From contig JAEOTO010000007.1 in assembly GCA_016839805.1 (NCBI GenBank), forward strand, positions 21,171 through 85,170: 64,000 bases of DNA, written 5' to 3'. Below the pieces are notes generated by a model. The model was given only the letters and a program-made list of their open reading frames with translations, was not told the DNA's origin and did no database searches. The DNA comes from Candidatus Hermodarchaeota archaeon. GTDB lineage: Archaea; Asgardarchaeota; Hermodarchaeia; Hermodarchaeales; Hermodarchaeaceae. A program made the position numbers and the translations under genes. This document shows, piece after piece, positions 1-7,817 of the stretch (positions are counted from its first letter, which is position 1; each line of letters begins with the position of its first letter).

Positions 1-680
1 ATATTTTCTTCAGGAACTTCAACATCATTGAGGGCTAGCCTGCCTACATGTGCGCCATGCATTCCCAGGAGGTCATATTCTTCGACGACCTCAAATCCTT
101 TAGATTTTGTTTCTACGATAAACGCTGTCATACCTTGCTTAGCCTTTACCTTGGGATCAGTAACAGTATAACAGAGAAGATAATCTGCAATTGGACCATT
201 CGTGATGAAGCGTTTCTCACCATTGATGATGTAGCTGTCATCTTGTTTCTCAGCACGAGTTTCGGTTCCTGCAACATCACTTCCAACGTTGGGCTCAGTG
301 ATTCCCAGGGCTCCAATTCTTTCTCCTTTTGCAACAGGTTTTAGGTATTTCTTTTTTTGGGCCACGGTGCCAAATTCGAAGACTGGATGAGCGAATAAAA
401 TGCAGGAGGCAACACGGGCCATATCAAAACCGGCATGAACTGCACAAATCTCTTCGGTGACTAATACTTCATACATCAAGCCCTTGCCGATACCACCATA
501 CTCAGAAGGATAGCGAGAGCCAAGGTAACCTGCTTTCCCAAATTTCCGTATAACATCCCAGGCTTCGAGTTTTCCTTGCTCGATATCTTCGGCAACAGGG
601 ACTAAGTTCCGTTGAACGAAATCCCGAACTTTTTGCTGGAACTTTATTTCATCTTCGGTTAAAAATGATAAAATCGTCAT
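1..680 (-). CDS. Acyl-CoA dehydrogenase, N-terminal part (runs off the window)
   Basis: The reverse strand reads open from the ATG at 680 to the window edge, about 226 codons. It matches the N-terminal helical domain and start of the middle beta domain of the FAD-dependent acyl-CoA dehydrogenase family, which oxidises acyl-CoA thioesters at the alpha-beta bond and passes electrons to ETF. The family signature GITEPNVGSDVAGTETRAEK lies near residue 130, followed by FITNGPIADY, typical of the flavin-binding strand region. The C-terminal helical domain with the catalytic base lies outside the window, so substrate class cannot be judged. No alternative in-frame start with a better ribosome site is seen upstream. 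Family assignment is secure. Confidence 0.9.
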   Translation of the reverse strand, partial: MTILSFLTEDEIKFQQKVRDFVQRNLVPVAEDIEQGKLEAWDVIRKFGKAGYLGSRYPSEYGGIGKGLMYEVLVTEEICAVHAGFDMARVASCILFAHPVFEFGTVAQKKKYLKPVAKGERIGALGITEPNVGSDVAGTETRAEKQDDSYIINGEKRFITNGPIADYLLCYTVTDPKVKAKQGMTAFIVETKSKGFEVVEEYDLLGMHGAHVGRLALNDVEVPEEN

Positions 681-790
681 TGTTCTCACATCAACCCGAA
701 ATGAAATCGTGAATCGAATCACAATAGTATGTGACGTTTAAAGTGCTTCGCAACACACCAAAAACAAACAAACGCTGGTTGCTTAGTTTA

Positions 791-1183
791 CTATTTTCGC
801 TTAGACTTATGCAAGGCGGAAACAGCTTGTTGTCGAGTTTGCCTTTTGATTTCTTCGATCTGCTCGATAGCAGGAAGAATTGTATCTACCAGTTCACTTT
901 TTGCCTGAATTCCCTCATGGGTTAAGAAAGCCACCGCCTCGCTTCGACTTTTGAATATATCCAAGGCAATTAACGCGTCAACTATGCGAAGATCACTATC
1001 CCATAATCGAGTCATAACGATGTTGTCACGGCTTTTCGCTTCAGGTAAATCCCCTTTCATGAAGAGTTGCTTCAACTCTTCCATTACTTCTTGCTTCAAC
1101 GCAGGGGCTACAGGTGAATCCTTAGCTTCAGTTGAGTTTTCTGCAGCTTTGCGTTTAGATTTTGATTTAACTGATCGTGACAT
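791..1183 (-). CDS. Small basic protein with ribbon-helix-helix-like segment
   Basis: A 130-residue protein with a Lys/Arg-rich N-terminus (residues 1-20) and a basic tail (HKSKRK). Residues about 55-90 (VMTRLWDSDLRIVDAL, then FKSRSEAVAFLTHEGI) have the beta-strand plus two-helix pattern of ribbon-helix-helix DNA-binding proteins, including the SRSEA turn common between the helices. The C-terminal third is a predicted amphipathic helix (EQIEEIKRQTRQQ). A DNA- or RNA-binding role is inferred from this pattern and the charge. It stands alone between the acyl-CoA dehydrogenase and the divergent sulfur operon. No named family was recognised with certainty. Confidence 0.6.
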   Translation of the reverse strand: MSRSVKSKSKRKAAENSTEAKDSPVAPALKQEVMEELKQLFMKGDLPEAKSRDNIVMTRLWDSDLRIVDALIALDIFKSRSEAVAFLTHEGIQAKSELVDTILPAIEQIEEIKRQTRQQAVSALHKSKRK

Positions 1184-1369
1184 CTGACTTCCCTACTAGT
1201 TAAGGTGATTGTAACATTGCATTTTAGCGTTACGCCTCACTATCTTTTTGCGTTACGTGCTTGCATCTAACATTAGGGATTCGTGAGGGCGACAAGCTTA
1301 TATAAGAGGTTAAGATACCACGTAACTAGGCTTAACACTGTTAAGGAAACTAAATGGAGGAACAAAGGG

Positions 1370-1639
1370 TTGCCAGTAAAACAGAATAAAACTAAGACTA
1401 GTGAAGTCGAAATCCATCAAAGTATTGACGCCAGAGGGCTATATTGTCCAATCCCCGTCTATAAAACCCGACAAGCGGTCCTAGAAGCAAAATCACAAGA
1501 AGTAATTGAAATTCTAGCCGATGACCCTGCAGCTGAAGAAGACATTTCTCGCTGGGCCAAGCGTACGGGGAATACCATTCTCTCCCTCGAGCACTGTGAT
1601 GATTACATTCGGTTTCTAATTCAGAAAACAGATAGGTGA
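1370..1639 (+). CDS. TusA/SirA-family sulfur carrier
   Basis: A 90-residue TusA-like protein. The diagnostic motif DARGLYCPIPVYKTRQAV holds the CPxP cysteine that carries a persulfide in this family, and the tail ADDPAAEEDISRWAKRTGN is the usual second half of the fold. The frame is open from a GTG at 1283, but a GGAGG at 1356-1360 sits nine bases before a TTG at 1370, giving a protein close to the family length of about 80 residues, so TTG 1370 is preferred. The stop overlaps the ribosome site of the DsrE gene, and the next two genes are IscS-like and IscU-like. The context supports sulfur trafficking to Fe-S clusters or thiolated molecules. Confidence 0.85.
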   Translation: MPVKQNKTKTSEVEIHQSIDARGLYCPIPVYKTRQAVLEAKSQEVIEILADDPAAEEDISRWAKRTGNTILSLEHCDDYIRFLIQKTDR

Positions 1640-1644
1640 AAGAC

Positions 1645-2007
1645 ATGACAAAGAAAATATTATATGTCGTAACCAGCGGGACCGATACTCCTGACAGATT
1701 ATATGCTCCCTTTGTTTTGGGTACAACTGCGAAGACCATGGGAATTGATGCAACGATTTATTTTATGATGAGGGGTGTTACAGTGATCAAAAAGGGAGAA
1801 GCAGAAAAAATCCAGATGGGAGCCTTCCCACCATTAAAAGAGGTTATTGATCAAGCTATCGACGCTGGTGTCGAGCTGATGGCTTGTGATCAAAGTACAC
1901 AAGTGCTGGGAATCGAACGGGGTGGTTACGTTGATGCGTGTGGGATAGTTGGCAGCGCGACTTTAAATGATCTTGCGCTGGAAGCTGATGCAATTCTTAC
2001 ATTCTAG
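1645..2007 (+). CDS. DsrE/DsrF-like sulfur-relay protein
   Basis: A 120-residue DsrE-type alpha/beta protein. It begins with KKILYVVTSGTDTPDRLYAPFVLG, written here as two pieces around the TSG turn, and ends with ALEADAILTF, both characteristic of the family. Cysteines in ELMACDQST and VDACGIVG are candidates for persulfide binding; the first corresponds to the usual active-site position. The ATG at 1645 is chosen because AGGTG lies seven bases upstream, overlapping the tusA stop; a GTG at 1636 is also in frame. TusA and DsrE proteins are known partners in sulfur transfer, and this pair precedes IscS-like and IscU genes in the same direction, so a relay is likely. Confidence 0.82.
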   Translation: MTKKILYVVTSGTDTPDRLYAPFVLGTTAKTMGIDATIYFMMRGVTVIKKGEAEKIQMGAFPPLKEVIDQAIDAGVELMACDQSTQVLGIERGGYVDACGIVGSATLNDLALEADAILTF

Positions 2008-2039
2008 AGAGAAACGGAGAAAGATGGGAGGGACCTGGA

Positions 2040-3266
2040 ATGGTGGACCAAATAAATTTCAACCACAGTGCTGGAGTACCCATTGATGAACGTGTGCTCC
2101 AAGTTATGGAACCCTATTTCCGTCAATTCTATGGTAATCCCTCATCAGTCCATAGTGCTGGGCAACAATCTGCAAAGGCTATTGAAAACGCGCGAGTTCA
2201 AGTAAGTCGGCTAATTGGAGCAGAAAGTAAAGACCGAATTATTTTCACTAATGGAGCCACCGAAGCTAATAATCTCGCTCTACAGGGGTTCGCCTACCGT
2301 CATCGTCGAAAAGGTAACCACATAATTATCTCCCAAATGGAGCACCTAAGTATCATTAACACCGCAAAATTTCTTAGCAAACAAGGATTCGAATACAGTC
2401 AAGTGAAAGTTGACGAATATGGAGTAGTCGATGCTCAAGCATTACAAGACGCGATTACTGATCAGACCATCTTGATTTCAATACAACATGGCAACAATGA
2501 AGTAGGAACTCTTCAACCAATCGCTGAAATCGCGAAAATCGCTAATGATGCCACAATTCCACTCCATGTTGATGCAGTAGCCAGTGCAGGTCAAGTGCCC
2601 ATAGAAGTCACTGATATGGGAATTTCAATGCTATCACTCTCCTCTAATGATATATATGGTCCAAAAGGTGTTGGTGCCCTATTTGTAAAACGAGGAATCT
2701 CAATTCAACCAATCTTGCTCGGTGGTGGTCAAGAATATGGGATTCGCTCTGGATCCGAAAATGTGGCAGGTATTGTTGGTATGGGAGCTGCCGCAGAAAT
2801 TGCTAAACAACAGCTCGAAAAAAATGCCACACACCTAAGACGCCTTCGCGATAGTCTGATTAAAGGTGTTTTAAATAAAGTGGATGAAGCCTACTTAAAC
2901 GGGCATCCTAAAAATCGGCTTCCCAATAATGCGAATATACGATTTGCGTTTGTTGAAGGTGAAGCTATCACTCTTCATCTTAGCTTCCAAGGATTCCTTG
3001 TAGCAACCAGCTCAGCTTGTACTTCAAAGACTCTAGCCCCCTCTCACTGTCTTCTCAGTATGGGCGTCTCTGAAGCTGAAGCTCATGGTGCCTTACAACT
3101 CACACTCGGTCGGGAAAATACCCTAAAACAAGTCGATCGATTCGTAGAGGTCCTTCCCCCAATCATTAAAAAACTGCGGGCTATGTCACCCCTATCAAAA
3201 GAGGTCCCCTACGATTTATATGAAGATGAGGAACATGACCATGAACATGGTCAGGAACACGATTAA
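2040..3266 (+). CDS. IscS/NifS-like protein lacking the PLP lysine
   Basis: A 408-residue class V aminotransferase-fold protein aligning by eye along IscS. It retains the PLP-phosphate loop (NGATEANNLAL, residues 71-81), His102 in MEHLS, Asp178 in HVDAV, and the sulfur-accepting Cys327 in TSSACTSK. The lysine that normally forms the PLP Schiff base, in the SxHKxYGPKG motif, is replaced: the motif reads SSNDIYGPKG with Asp204. The Gln that follows VDAV in IscS is also Ala. Archaeoglobus fulgidus IscS is known for an aspartate at the same site, so this may be an archaeal subclass. The C-terminus is His/Asp/Glu-rich (EDEEHDHEHGQEHD), a possible metal-binding tail. GGAGG lies eight bases before the ATG, and IscU follows after 27 bases. 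Confidence 0.88.
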   Translation: MVDQINFNHSAGVPIDERVLQVMEPYFRQFYGNPSSVHSAGQQSAKAIENARVQVSRLIGAESKDRIIFTNGATEANNLALQGFAYRHRRKGNHIIISQMEHLSIINTAKFLSKQGFEYSQVKVDEYGVVDAQALQDAITDQTILISIQHGNNEVGTLQPIAEIAKIANDATIPLHVDAVASAGQVPIEVTDMGISMLSLSSNDIYGPKGVGALFVKRGISIQPILLGGGQEYGIRSGSENVAGIVGMGAAAEIAKQQLEKNATHLRRLRDSLIKGVLNKVDEAYLNGHPKNRLPNNANIRFAFVEGEAITLHLSFQGFLVATSSACTSKTLAPSHCLLSMGVSEAEAHGALQLTLGRENTLKQVDRFVEVLPPIIKKLRAMSPLSKEVPYDLYEDEEHDHEHGQEHD

Positions 3267-3293
3267 GAAATACAAATGGAGATGAATACAAAC

Positions 3294-3683
3294 ATGTACA
3301 CTCAAAAAGTCATTGAACACTTCACTAATCCCCGAAACATGGGTGAAATGGAAGACGCCGATGCCATAGGTAAAGTCGGTAATCCAACCTGTGGAGATCT
3401 TATCTGGATTTATATCAAAGTCAAAGATGACATTATAACTGATATAACCTTCAAGACCTTTGGCTGTGCAGCGGCCATAGCAACTAGTAGCATGATCACA
3501 GAACTAACCAAGGGGAAAACTCTGAAAGAAGCCTATCAAATAACGCGAAATGATGTGGCTGAAAATTTAGAAGGGTTACCGCCAATTAAGATGCATTGCT
3601 CAAATCTATCTGCTGATGGATTACATAAAGCCATTGAAGAATATCTTGAAAAAAATGGTCGCACAATTGATGATCTAAAGTAA
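3294..3683 (+). CDS. iscU: IscU-type Fe-S cluster scaffold
   Basis: A 129-residue IscU scaffold on which Fe-S clusters are assembled before transfer to apo-proteins. The three ligand cysteines are present: Cys33 in GNPTCGD with the following Asp35, Cys58 in TFGCAAAIATSS, and Cys102 in MHCSNLSADGLHKAI. The N-terminus MYTQKVIEHFTNPRNMG is the family start, so ATG 3294 is chosen; an ATG at 3276 lacks a ribosome site, whereas GGAG at 3278-3281 serves 3294 at a 12-base spacing. It is the last gene of the tusA-dsrE-iscS-like operon. With the IscS-like partner lacking its lysine, the sulfur donor for this scaffold is an open question. Confidence 0.92.
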   Translation: MYTQKVIEHFTNPRNMGEMEDADAIGKVGNPTCGDLIWIYIKVKDDIITDITFKTFGCAAAIATSSMITELTKGKTLKEAYQITRNDVAENLEGLPPIKMHCSNLSADGLHKAIEEYLEKNGRTIDDLK

Positions 3684-3695
3684 TAATCGAAAGGT

Positions 3696-4073
3696 TCAAT
3701 CAGAGGAATCGATGAACCTGTCGATGATCGTCTTGAAGGTCTCAGATGAGAGAGCACCTTTTATTAGGTAATCTTTTGCTCCCATCTGCATTACCTCTTG
3801 AACAGTTTCATCATCATCAATAGCAGTCAATGCTACGATAACGATATCTGGGTACTCACGGGTTACTTGGGAGATGAGGTCAGTCCCACTTATTTTAGGT
3901 AAAACGAGATCAACAAAGAAAATATCAGGAGGATTAGCCTTGATTTTTTCCAGTGCTTCTTCGCCATCAACCGCTGTTTCTATTTCATAATCGCGGAGTA
4001 AAAACTTGGCAGCACGAAGAAAAGTTTCTGAGTCATCTGCTAGTAGAATTCTAGGCAATTTCTTGGAACCCAA
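3696..4073 (-). CDS. Single-domain response regulator (CheY-like)
   Basis: A 125-residue receiver domain with no output domain. The acidic pair Asp13-Asp14 (LLADDSE), phospho-acceptor Asp55 (FFVDLVLPK), Thr83 (VALTA) and Lys105 (YLIKG) are all in place, so phosphorylation-dependent switching is expected. The start is a TTG at 4073; GGAGGG about 11 bases upstream supports it, and it lies inside the 3' end of the ATPase gene, a 23-base overlap that implies translational coupling. Its likely phosphodonor is a histidine kinase such as the multi-PAS kinase at 9.5-12.1 kb, although this is inference. Its target could be the co-encoded RecA-like ATPase. Confidence 0.9.
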   Translation of the reverse strand: MGSKKLPRILLADDSETFLRAAKFLLRDYEIETAVDGEEALEKIKANPPDIFFVDLVLPKISGTDLISQVTREYPDIVIVALTAIDDDETVQEVMQMGAKDYLIKGALSSETFKTIIDRFIDSSD

Positions 4074-5505
4074 CTTGGGGTTTACCCTCCTTAAGCTGAG
4101 TGTAGATACAATATTGCGGAGTCGACGGATTAATCCCTCGCAAGATAGTGACCCCTTCTTTCACCTCTAACTCGACATGAATATCGGCTAAATCAGCAAG
4201 GTATCGGTTAATCTCGGGTGTACTACTGTACCCAATTGTTACAGCTAAATTACTTTCAGTTGCAGTATCGTTTGTGATGCGTGTAGCCCATCTCGGAAGT
4301 TCGCTAGGTCCGACCCATGAGTGTAACCATCCAAAGCCTATAACACTTAACAGATCTTGACAACCTTGGTTCCGTAGCTCTTCGAGAACCATACTCCAGG
4401 CATTTTCGAGGTCAGAGCTCTCTCGGAATGCGACGGTTTTGTAATATGGTTCACCAAGTTCGCCAGCAGCACTGGATACTCCCAGACTAGTAGCTGCACT
4501 AGTGAACAGGCGGAGATGTGTGTTGAGTTGGTCGACGAAGCCATATCGAAGTGCTGCCGCTTTCAATCTTCGGAAGCTAAGTTTGTTTGGTGGGACAATT
4601 ATGACTCCACTTTGTTGACGGAGGAAGTTAGCGATCATACTCAGAACTAGGGTGTTGACGACTTCGTTGGAAACGCCTTCTAAAACGTCTATGAAAAACG
4701 TGCTTCCACGGCGGAAACCTCCGAAAATGGTGTCCATTTCTTGGATGCCTGAAGAGAACCGCCCAGCTGCATGAGGAATGACTTGGAAGTTTGATATGCG
4801 ATGGGCTAGCTCTGCATCATAGGAATAAAGTATAGAAAAGTGACTGTTTCTTAATGAAAATCCCCGCTTACCTCTATCAATTGATGTTCCCCGTAATTTT
4901 AGCAATTGCATACTGCGCCACATACGGCCTTCCGTTTGTGTTTTTGTAACACAAATGATCCCGTCAACAATATGATCTAAAGGTGATTCCTCAATACCTT
5001 CTTGAACTAGAATAATTTTAGCGTAGAGGCTACGACCTAAATTCGTGAGAGCACTGGTTAGTCGTTGGGGATCAGCTTGGGCTGCTTCAATGATTGCATC
5101 AAAGGAGTCGATTACACATACAGGTGATGAAAGATCCCGGAGTTGATCATTGACAGCACTAATGAAAGTAAGTTCATCAGAGTATACAATTCGCTGCTCA
5201 ATTGCATCATCAGATCTTATCTGGCTTTCTGGCATTCCCATTAGTAGTGGTGTTGCATCAATGATATTGTTAGCTGGAAATTTTTCGAACGCCCAGGGGA
5301 ACTGTGTTCGTAAATTTTCACTCGCTACTCGTGAAGAGAGATAGATGAAGTTGTTCACTTTGAATAATTTCGGTAAGTGTTGTGAAAGTTCATCTAGAAG
5401 CGATAAAACAAAGGTACTTTTTCCGGTTCCCGCCCTTCCCTTAACTAATAGGGTTTGTCCTTGTTCCTGTTTGAGGAATTCAAGTAATTCCGGAGGGAGT
5501 GCCAC
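4051..5505 (-). CDS. Two-domain RecA/KaiC-GvpD-like ATPase, second domain degenerate
   Basis: A 484-residue protein of two RecA-like domains. The first has an intact Walker A (GRAGTGKST, residues 23-31) and a Walker B strand (VCVIDS, 129-134). The second begins near residue 252 with SSGIQEMDTIFGGFRRGS, the typical KaiC-domain entry, but where the P-loop should be (273-281) it reads DVLEGVSNE, without the glycines or lysine. It is therefore probably an active plus inactive pair in one chain. KaiC and GvpD relatives often act as regulatory ATPases. The start is GTG 5505 with AAGGTG upstream; the GTPase gene ends 14 bases before it and the response regulator overlaps its 3' end. Family is clear; function is not. 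Confidence 0.75.
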   Translation of the reverse strand: MALPPELLEFLKQEQGQTLLVKGRAGTGKSTFVLSLLDELSQHLPKLFKVNNFIYLSSRVASENLRTQFPWAFEKFPANNIIDATPLLMGMPESQIRSDDAIEQRIVYSDELTFISAVNDQLRDLSSPVCVIDSFDAIIEAAQADPQRLTSALTNLGRSLYAKIILVQEGIEESPLDHIVDGIICVTKTQTEGRMWRSMQLLKLRGTSIDRGKRGFSLRNSHFSILYSYDAELAHRISNFQVIPHAAGRFSSGIQEMDTIFGGFRRGSTFFIDVLEGVSNEVVNTLVLSMIANFLRQQSGVIIVPPNKLSFRRLKAAALRYGFVDQLNTHLRLFTSAATSLGVSSAAGELGEPYYKTVAFRESSDLENAWSMVLEELRNQGCQDLLSVIGFGWLHSWVGPSELPRWATRITNDTATESNLAVTIGYSSTPEINRYLADLADIHVELEVKEGVTILRGINPSTPQYCIYTQLKEGKPQVGFQEIA

Positions 5506-5519
5506 GTGCTTCTACACCT

Positions 5520-6068
5520 TCAGCCTTTCTTAGGAGGGGGATTTGTAGTGTGTTCCAAGAGAAACTTGGAGATTGTCTGAAAGAGCTCCTTGACATTTGT
5601 CCCATCTTTCGCGGATGTCTCCATATATCCAAGCATCTTGAGGTCCTTCGCCAGCTTCTCAGCCTCTGCAGGCTTAACAACCCGTGAATCGGCTAAATCA
5701 ACTTTATTACCCACCAAGAAGAGGAGAACCTCTGGTGCACCTTGTCTAACATCGTCAACCCACTCTTTAACGCAATCCAAAGTATCCTTACGAGTTACAT
5801 CATAAACGACAATAGCAAAATCTGTACCAAAGAGATATTGTACACGAACTCTTCGAAAGGATGTCTGTCCAGCTAGATCCCAGACCTGTAAGGAGACGAG
5901 TGAATCGGCGACTGATGTCTTAAATGAGGATATTGCCGCTCCAAGTGTCGCTTTGTAACCTTCATCAAAAGAATTCGTCATATACCGTTTTATAATAGAT
6001 GTTTTACCAACAGCATAATCGCCAATCAAAGAGACTTTGAACATGAATTGGCTACCTTTCGCTTCCAT
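5520..6068 (-). CDS. Ras/Rab-type small GTPase
   Basis: A 182-residue small GTPase with all nucleotide-binding motifs: P-loop GDYAVGKTS (16-24), switch I Thr41 in YKATLG, WDLAGQ (63-68), NKVD (121-124) and TSAK (151-154). This is the eukaryote-like Ras superfamily type common in Asgard archaea rather than the MglA type. There is no C-terminal cysteine for prenylation; the tail ends PPPKKG, so membrane attachment, if any, must be by a partner. The start could be ATG 6068 or ATG 6044. It is encoded 14 bases upstream of the two-domain ATPase and downstream of a KaiC-like ATPase on the same strand, suggesting a shared signalling pathway. Confidence 0.93.
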   Translation of the reverse strand: MEAKGSQFMFKVSLIGDYAVGKTSIIKRYMTNSFDEGYKATLGAAISSFKTSVADSLVSLQVWDLAGQTSFRRVRVQYLFGTDFAIVVYDVTRKDTLDCVKEWVDDVRQGAPEVLLFLVGNKVDLADSRVVKPAEAEKLAKDLKMLGYMETSAKDGTNVKELFQTISKFLLEHTTNPPPKKG

Positions 6069-6168
6069 TTTTTTCTATCACCAACCCCTATCTGTTTACT
6101 CCCTGGGTACAATGGATTCGTTTAATGAAATTTAAGCCCTTGGTTTTCAATAAGATTACTCCTTGATG

Positions 6169-6909
6169 TTATTGGATAGGTGGTAAATCTGAAATCTGTA
6201 ATCCCTTGTCACCAATGATGAGCAGGAGAGGATTCATTTGGTGACTCGTTCCGCGCATCTTTCCAATTTCAATTGTTCGTATTCGAACATTTCCCTGGCT
6301 CATTAGCTTCATCATTAGAACTCCATCCATAAGAAATCCTTCCACATCGAAGCGTCCTATACTTGTTTCAGTGGGACTCTCTACAGCGACTAAGCAAGTG
6401 GCTTCGCTCATCCGTAGGGAACGGACTAAATTCAATAGGTCATGTCGAATACGAAATAGGTCCTTGTGTTGGAGGGTTAGTGTGGAAATGGAATCAATTG
6501 CTACACGTTTAGCTTTAATTCGTCGGATTTCACGATGAATTAATGATAGTAACGATTCCATCGTAAATTCTTCACGACCAAGCACAGGATGTTCAGGTTT
6601 CAACACTACTCGCTCGTTTTGAATCATAGGCGATGCATCGACTAGCGCTAATTTGCCGGTTTCCATCAATTCCTCAAGCTTCCATCCAAACTGGTCCATA
6701 TTACGGAAAGTCGAAGCAAGAGATTCTTCCATGGAAACTAAAACCCCGGGTTCATCGAACTCAGTTGCACCCATGTAGAGAAACTGGTTCATCAAGATCG
6801 ATTTTCCGGTTCCGGGGCCACCACTAATGAGGATCACTGAACCCTTGGGAAAGCCACCGTGCAATGCTTCATCTAACCCTGGAATGCCTGATTTGGTCTT
6901 TTCAGTCAC
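6169..6909 (-). CDS. KaiC-like RecA superfamily ATPase
   Basis: A 247-residue single-domain KaiC-type ATPase. It opens with SGIPGLDEALHGGFPKGS and Walker A GGPGTGKS (30-37); VAIDSISTL is the Walker B strand, and the C-terminus IGKMRGTSHQMNPLLLIIG matches the KaiC beta-hairpin region where arginine fingers lie. The frame extends to a TTG at 6987, but no ribosome site precedes it. A GTG at 6909 has GGGG six bases upstream and starts directly before the conserved domain, so it is preferred. It sits upstream of the GTPase on the same strand and is divergent from another RecA-like pair. Archaeal KaiC relatives act in motility, circadian-like or stress signalling; the role here is unknown. Confidence 0.88.
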   Translation of the reverse strand: MTEKTKSGIPGLDEALHGGFPKGSVILISGGPGTGKSILMNQFLYMGATEFDEPGVLVSMEESLASTFRNMDQFGWKLEELMETGKLALVDASPMIQNERVVLKPEHPVLGREEFTMESLLSLIHREIRRIKAKRVAIDSISTLTLQHKDLFRIRHDLLNLVRSLRMSEATCLVAVESPTETSIGRFDVEGFLMDGVLMMKLMSQGNVRIRTIEIGKMRGTSHQMNPLLLIIGDKGLQISDLPPIQ

Positions 6910-7109
6910 ACTAATCCCCCGATTAGGTGGTCTCCTTACAAAGAAGTAACCTTTATTGTAGTTTAATAGGTTTGTGTCTCTTCTCAATATAATGGTAAAC
7001 GACTACAGACTTCCCAAAACCTTTTTTCGTGTACAATGAGACTAGAGTATAGTTCGGGCTCCAGATTGGGTGATGAATGAAAGCACGTTAATTCTCAGAA
7101 GGGGCTATT

Positions 7110-7817
7110 ATGCTTCTCGATCCTATACTTCATGGAGGACTCCCACACGGTGCTAGTATTGTACTGGTAGGTTCTCCTGGTTCGGGAAAAACCTCTTTTT
7201 GCCTCCAACTAGCTCTTGAAGCAACTCATAATGGGCAAGATGCTCTTTACTTATCAACTGAGAATACACCGTCCAATATCATCCAACACTCTCGGAGCTT
7301 TGGCATTCCACTTGGATCGAATGTTAAAGAAAATAAAATTCAATTCGTCGATGCTTATAGCTGGCGCCTTGGCATGCGAAAAGATCCTTTTGCAATCAGT
7401 CGAATTAGTAATCCAGGTAACCTAAATGAGGTTAATTTGATTATTACTGATCAAGCAAAACTATTAGCGCCAGGTTCTTTGATTGTAATAGATTCTGTTT
7501 CTGGCCTAAGTCTTTCTGCTCCAGATGAACAGCGAATTCGTACTTTTGTTCATAGCTTGGCTCAACGGATATCTACAATGGATAAGATACTGATGTTCAT
7601 CCTGGAAGATCAAGCTCATGATATCAGACTGATAACAAACCTCCGATCACTTGTACATGGCTCAATACAAACTAAAACCGTTGATGGTGCCGATGGTTGT
7701 CTATACTGGAAGATTCGGATGTACAGTCTTATCGGGGCAAATCACGCTACACGCTGGTTTAATAATTTACTCGGGGCAAAGGGCTTAACACTAAATGGAG
7801 GGACGACCGATAAGTGA
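7110..7817 (+). CDS. RecA/KaiC-like ATPase with intact P-loop
   Basis: A 235-residue RecA-fold protein. PILHGGLPHGAS leads into a complete Walker A (GSPGSGKTS, 21-29), and GSLIVIDSVSGLSL supplies the Walker B aspartate. The middle holds a KaiC-like strand LYLSTENTPSNI. AAGGGG precedes the ATG. The 3' end overlaps the next gene by 23 bases, so the two products are probably made together. The pair mirrors the fused intact/degenerate arrangement of the two-domain protein at 4.05-5.5 kb. It is transcribed divergently from the KaiC-like gene at 6.9 kb, sharing an approximately 200-base intergenic promoter region. ATP binding is expected; partner and output are not known. Confidence 0.8.
   Translation: MLLDPILHGGLPHGASIVLVGSPGSGKTSFCLQLALEATHNGQDALYLSTENTPSNIIQHSRSFGIPLGSNVKENKIQFVDAYSWRLGMRKDPFAISRISNPGNLNEVNLIITDQAKLLAPGSLIVIDSVSGLSLSAPDEQRIRTFVHSLAQRISTMDKILMFILEDQAHDIRLITNLRSLVHGSIQTKTVDGADGCLYWKIRMYSLIGANHATRWFNNLLGAKGLTLNGGTTDK

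Noticed and set aside
48..344. 98-codon plus-strand frame
   Set aside because: It is exactly antisense to the acyl-CoA dehydrogenase gene, whose family motifs are clear.
3692..3719. 7-bp inverted repeat between iscU and the response regulator gene
   Set aside because: Short arms, long loop, no U-tract, and it overlaps the end of the regulator coding region.
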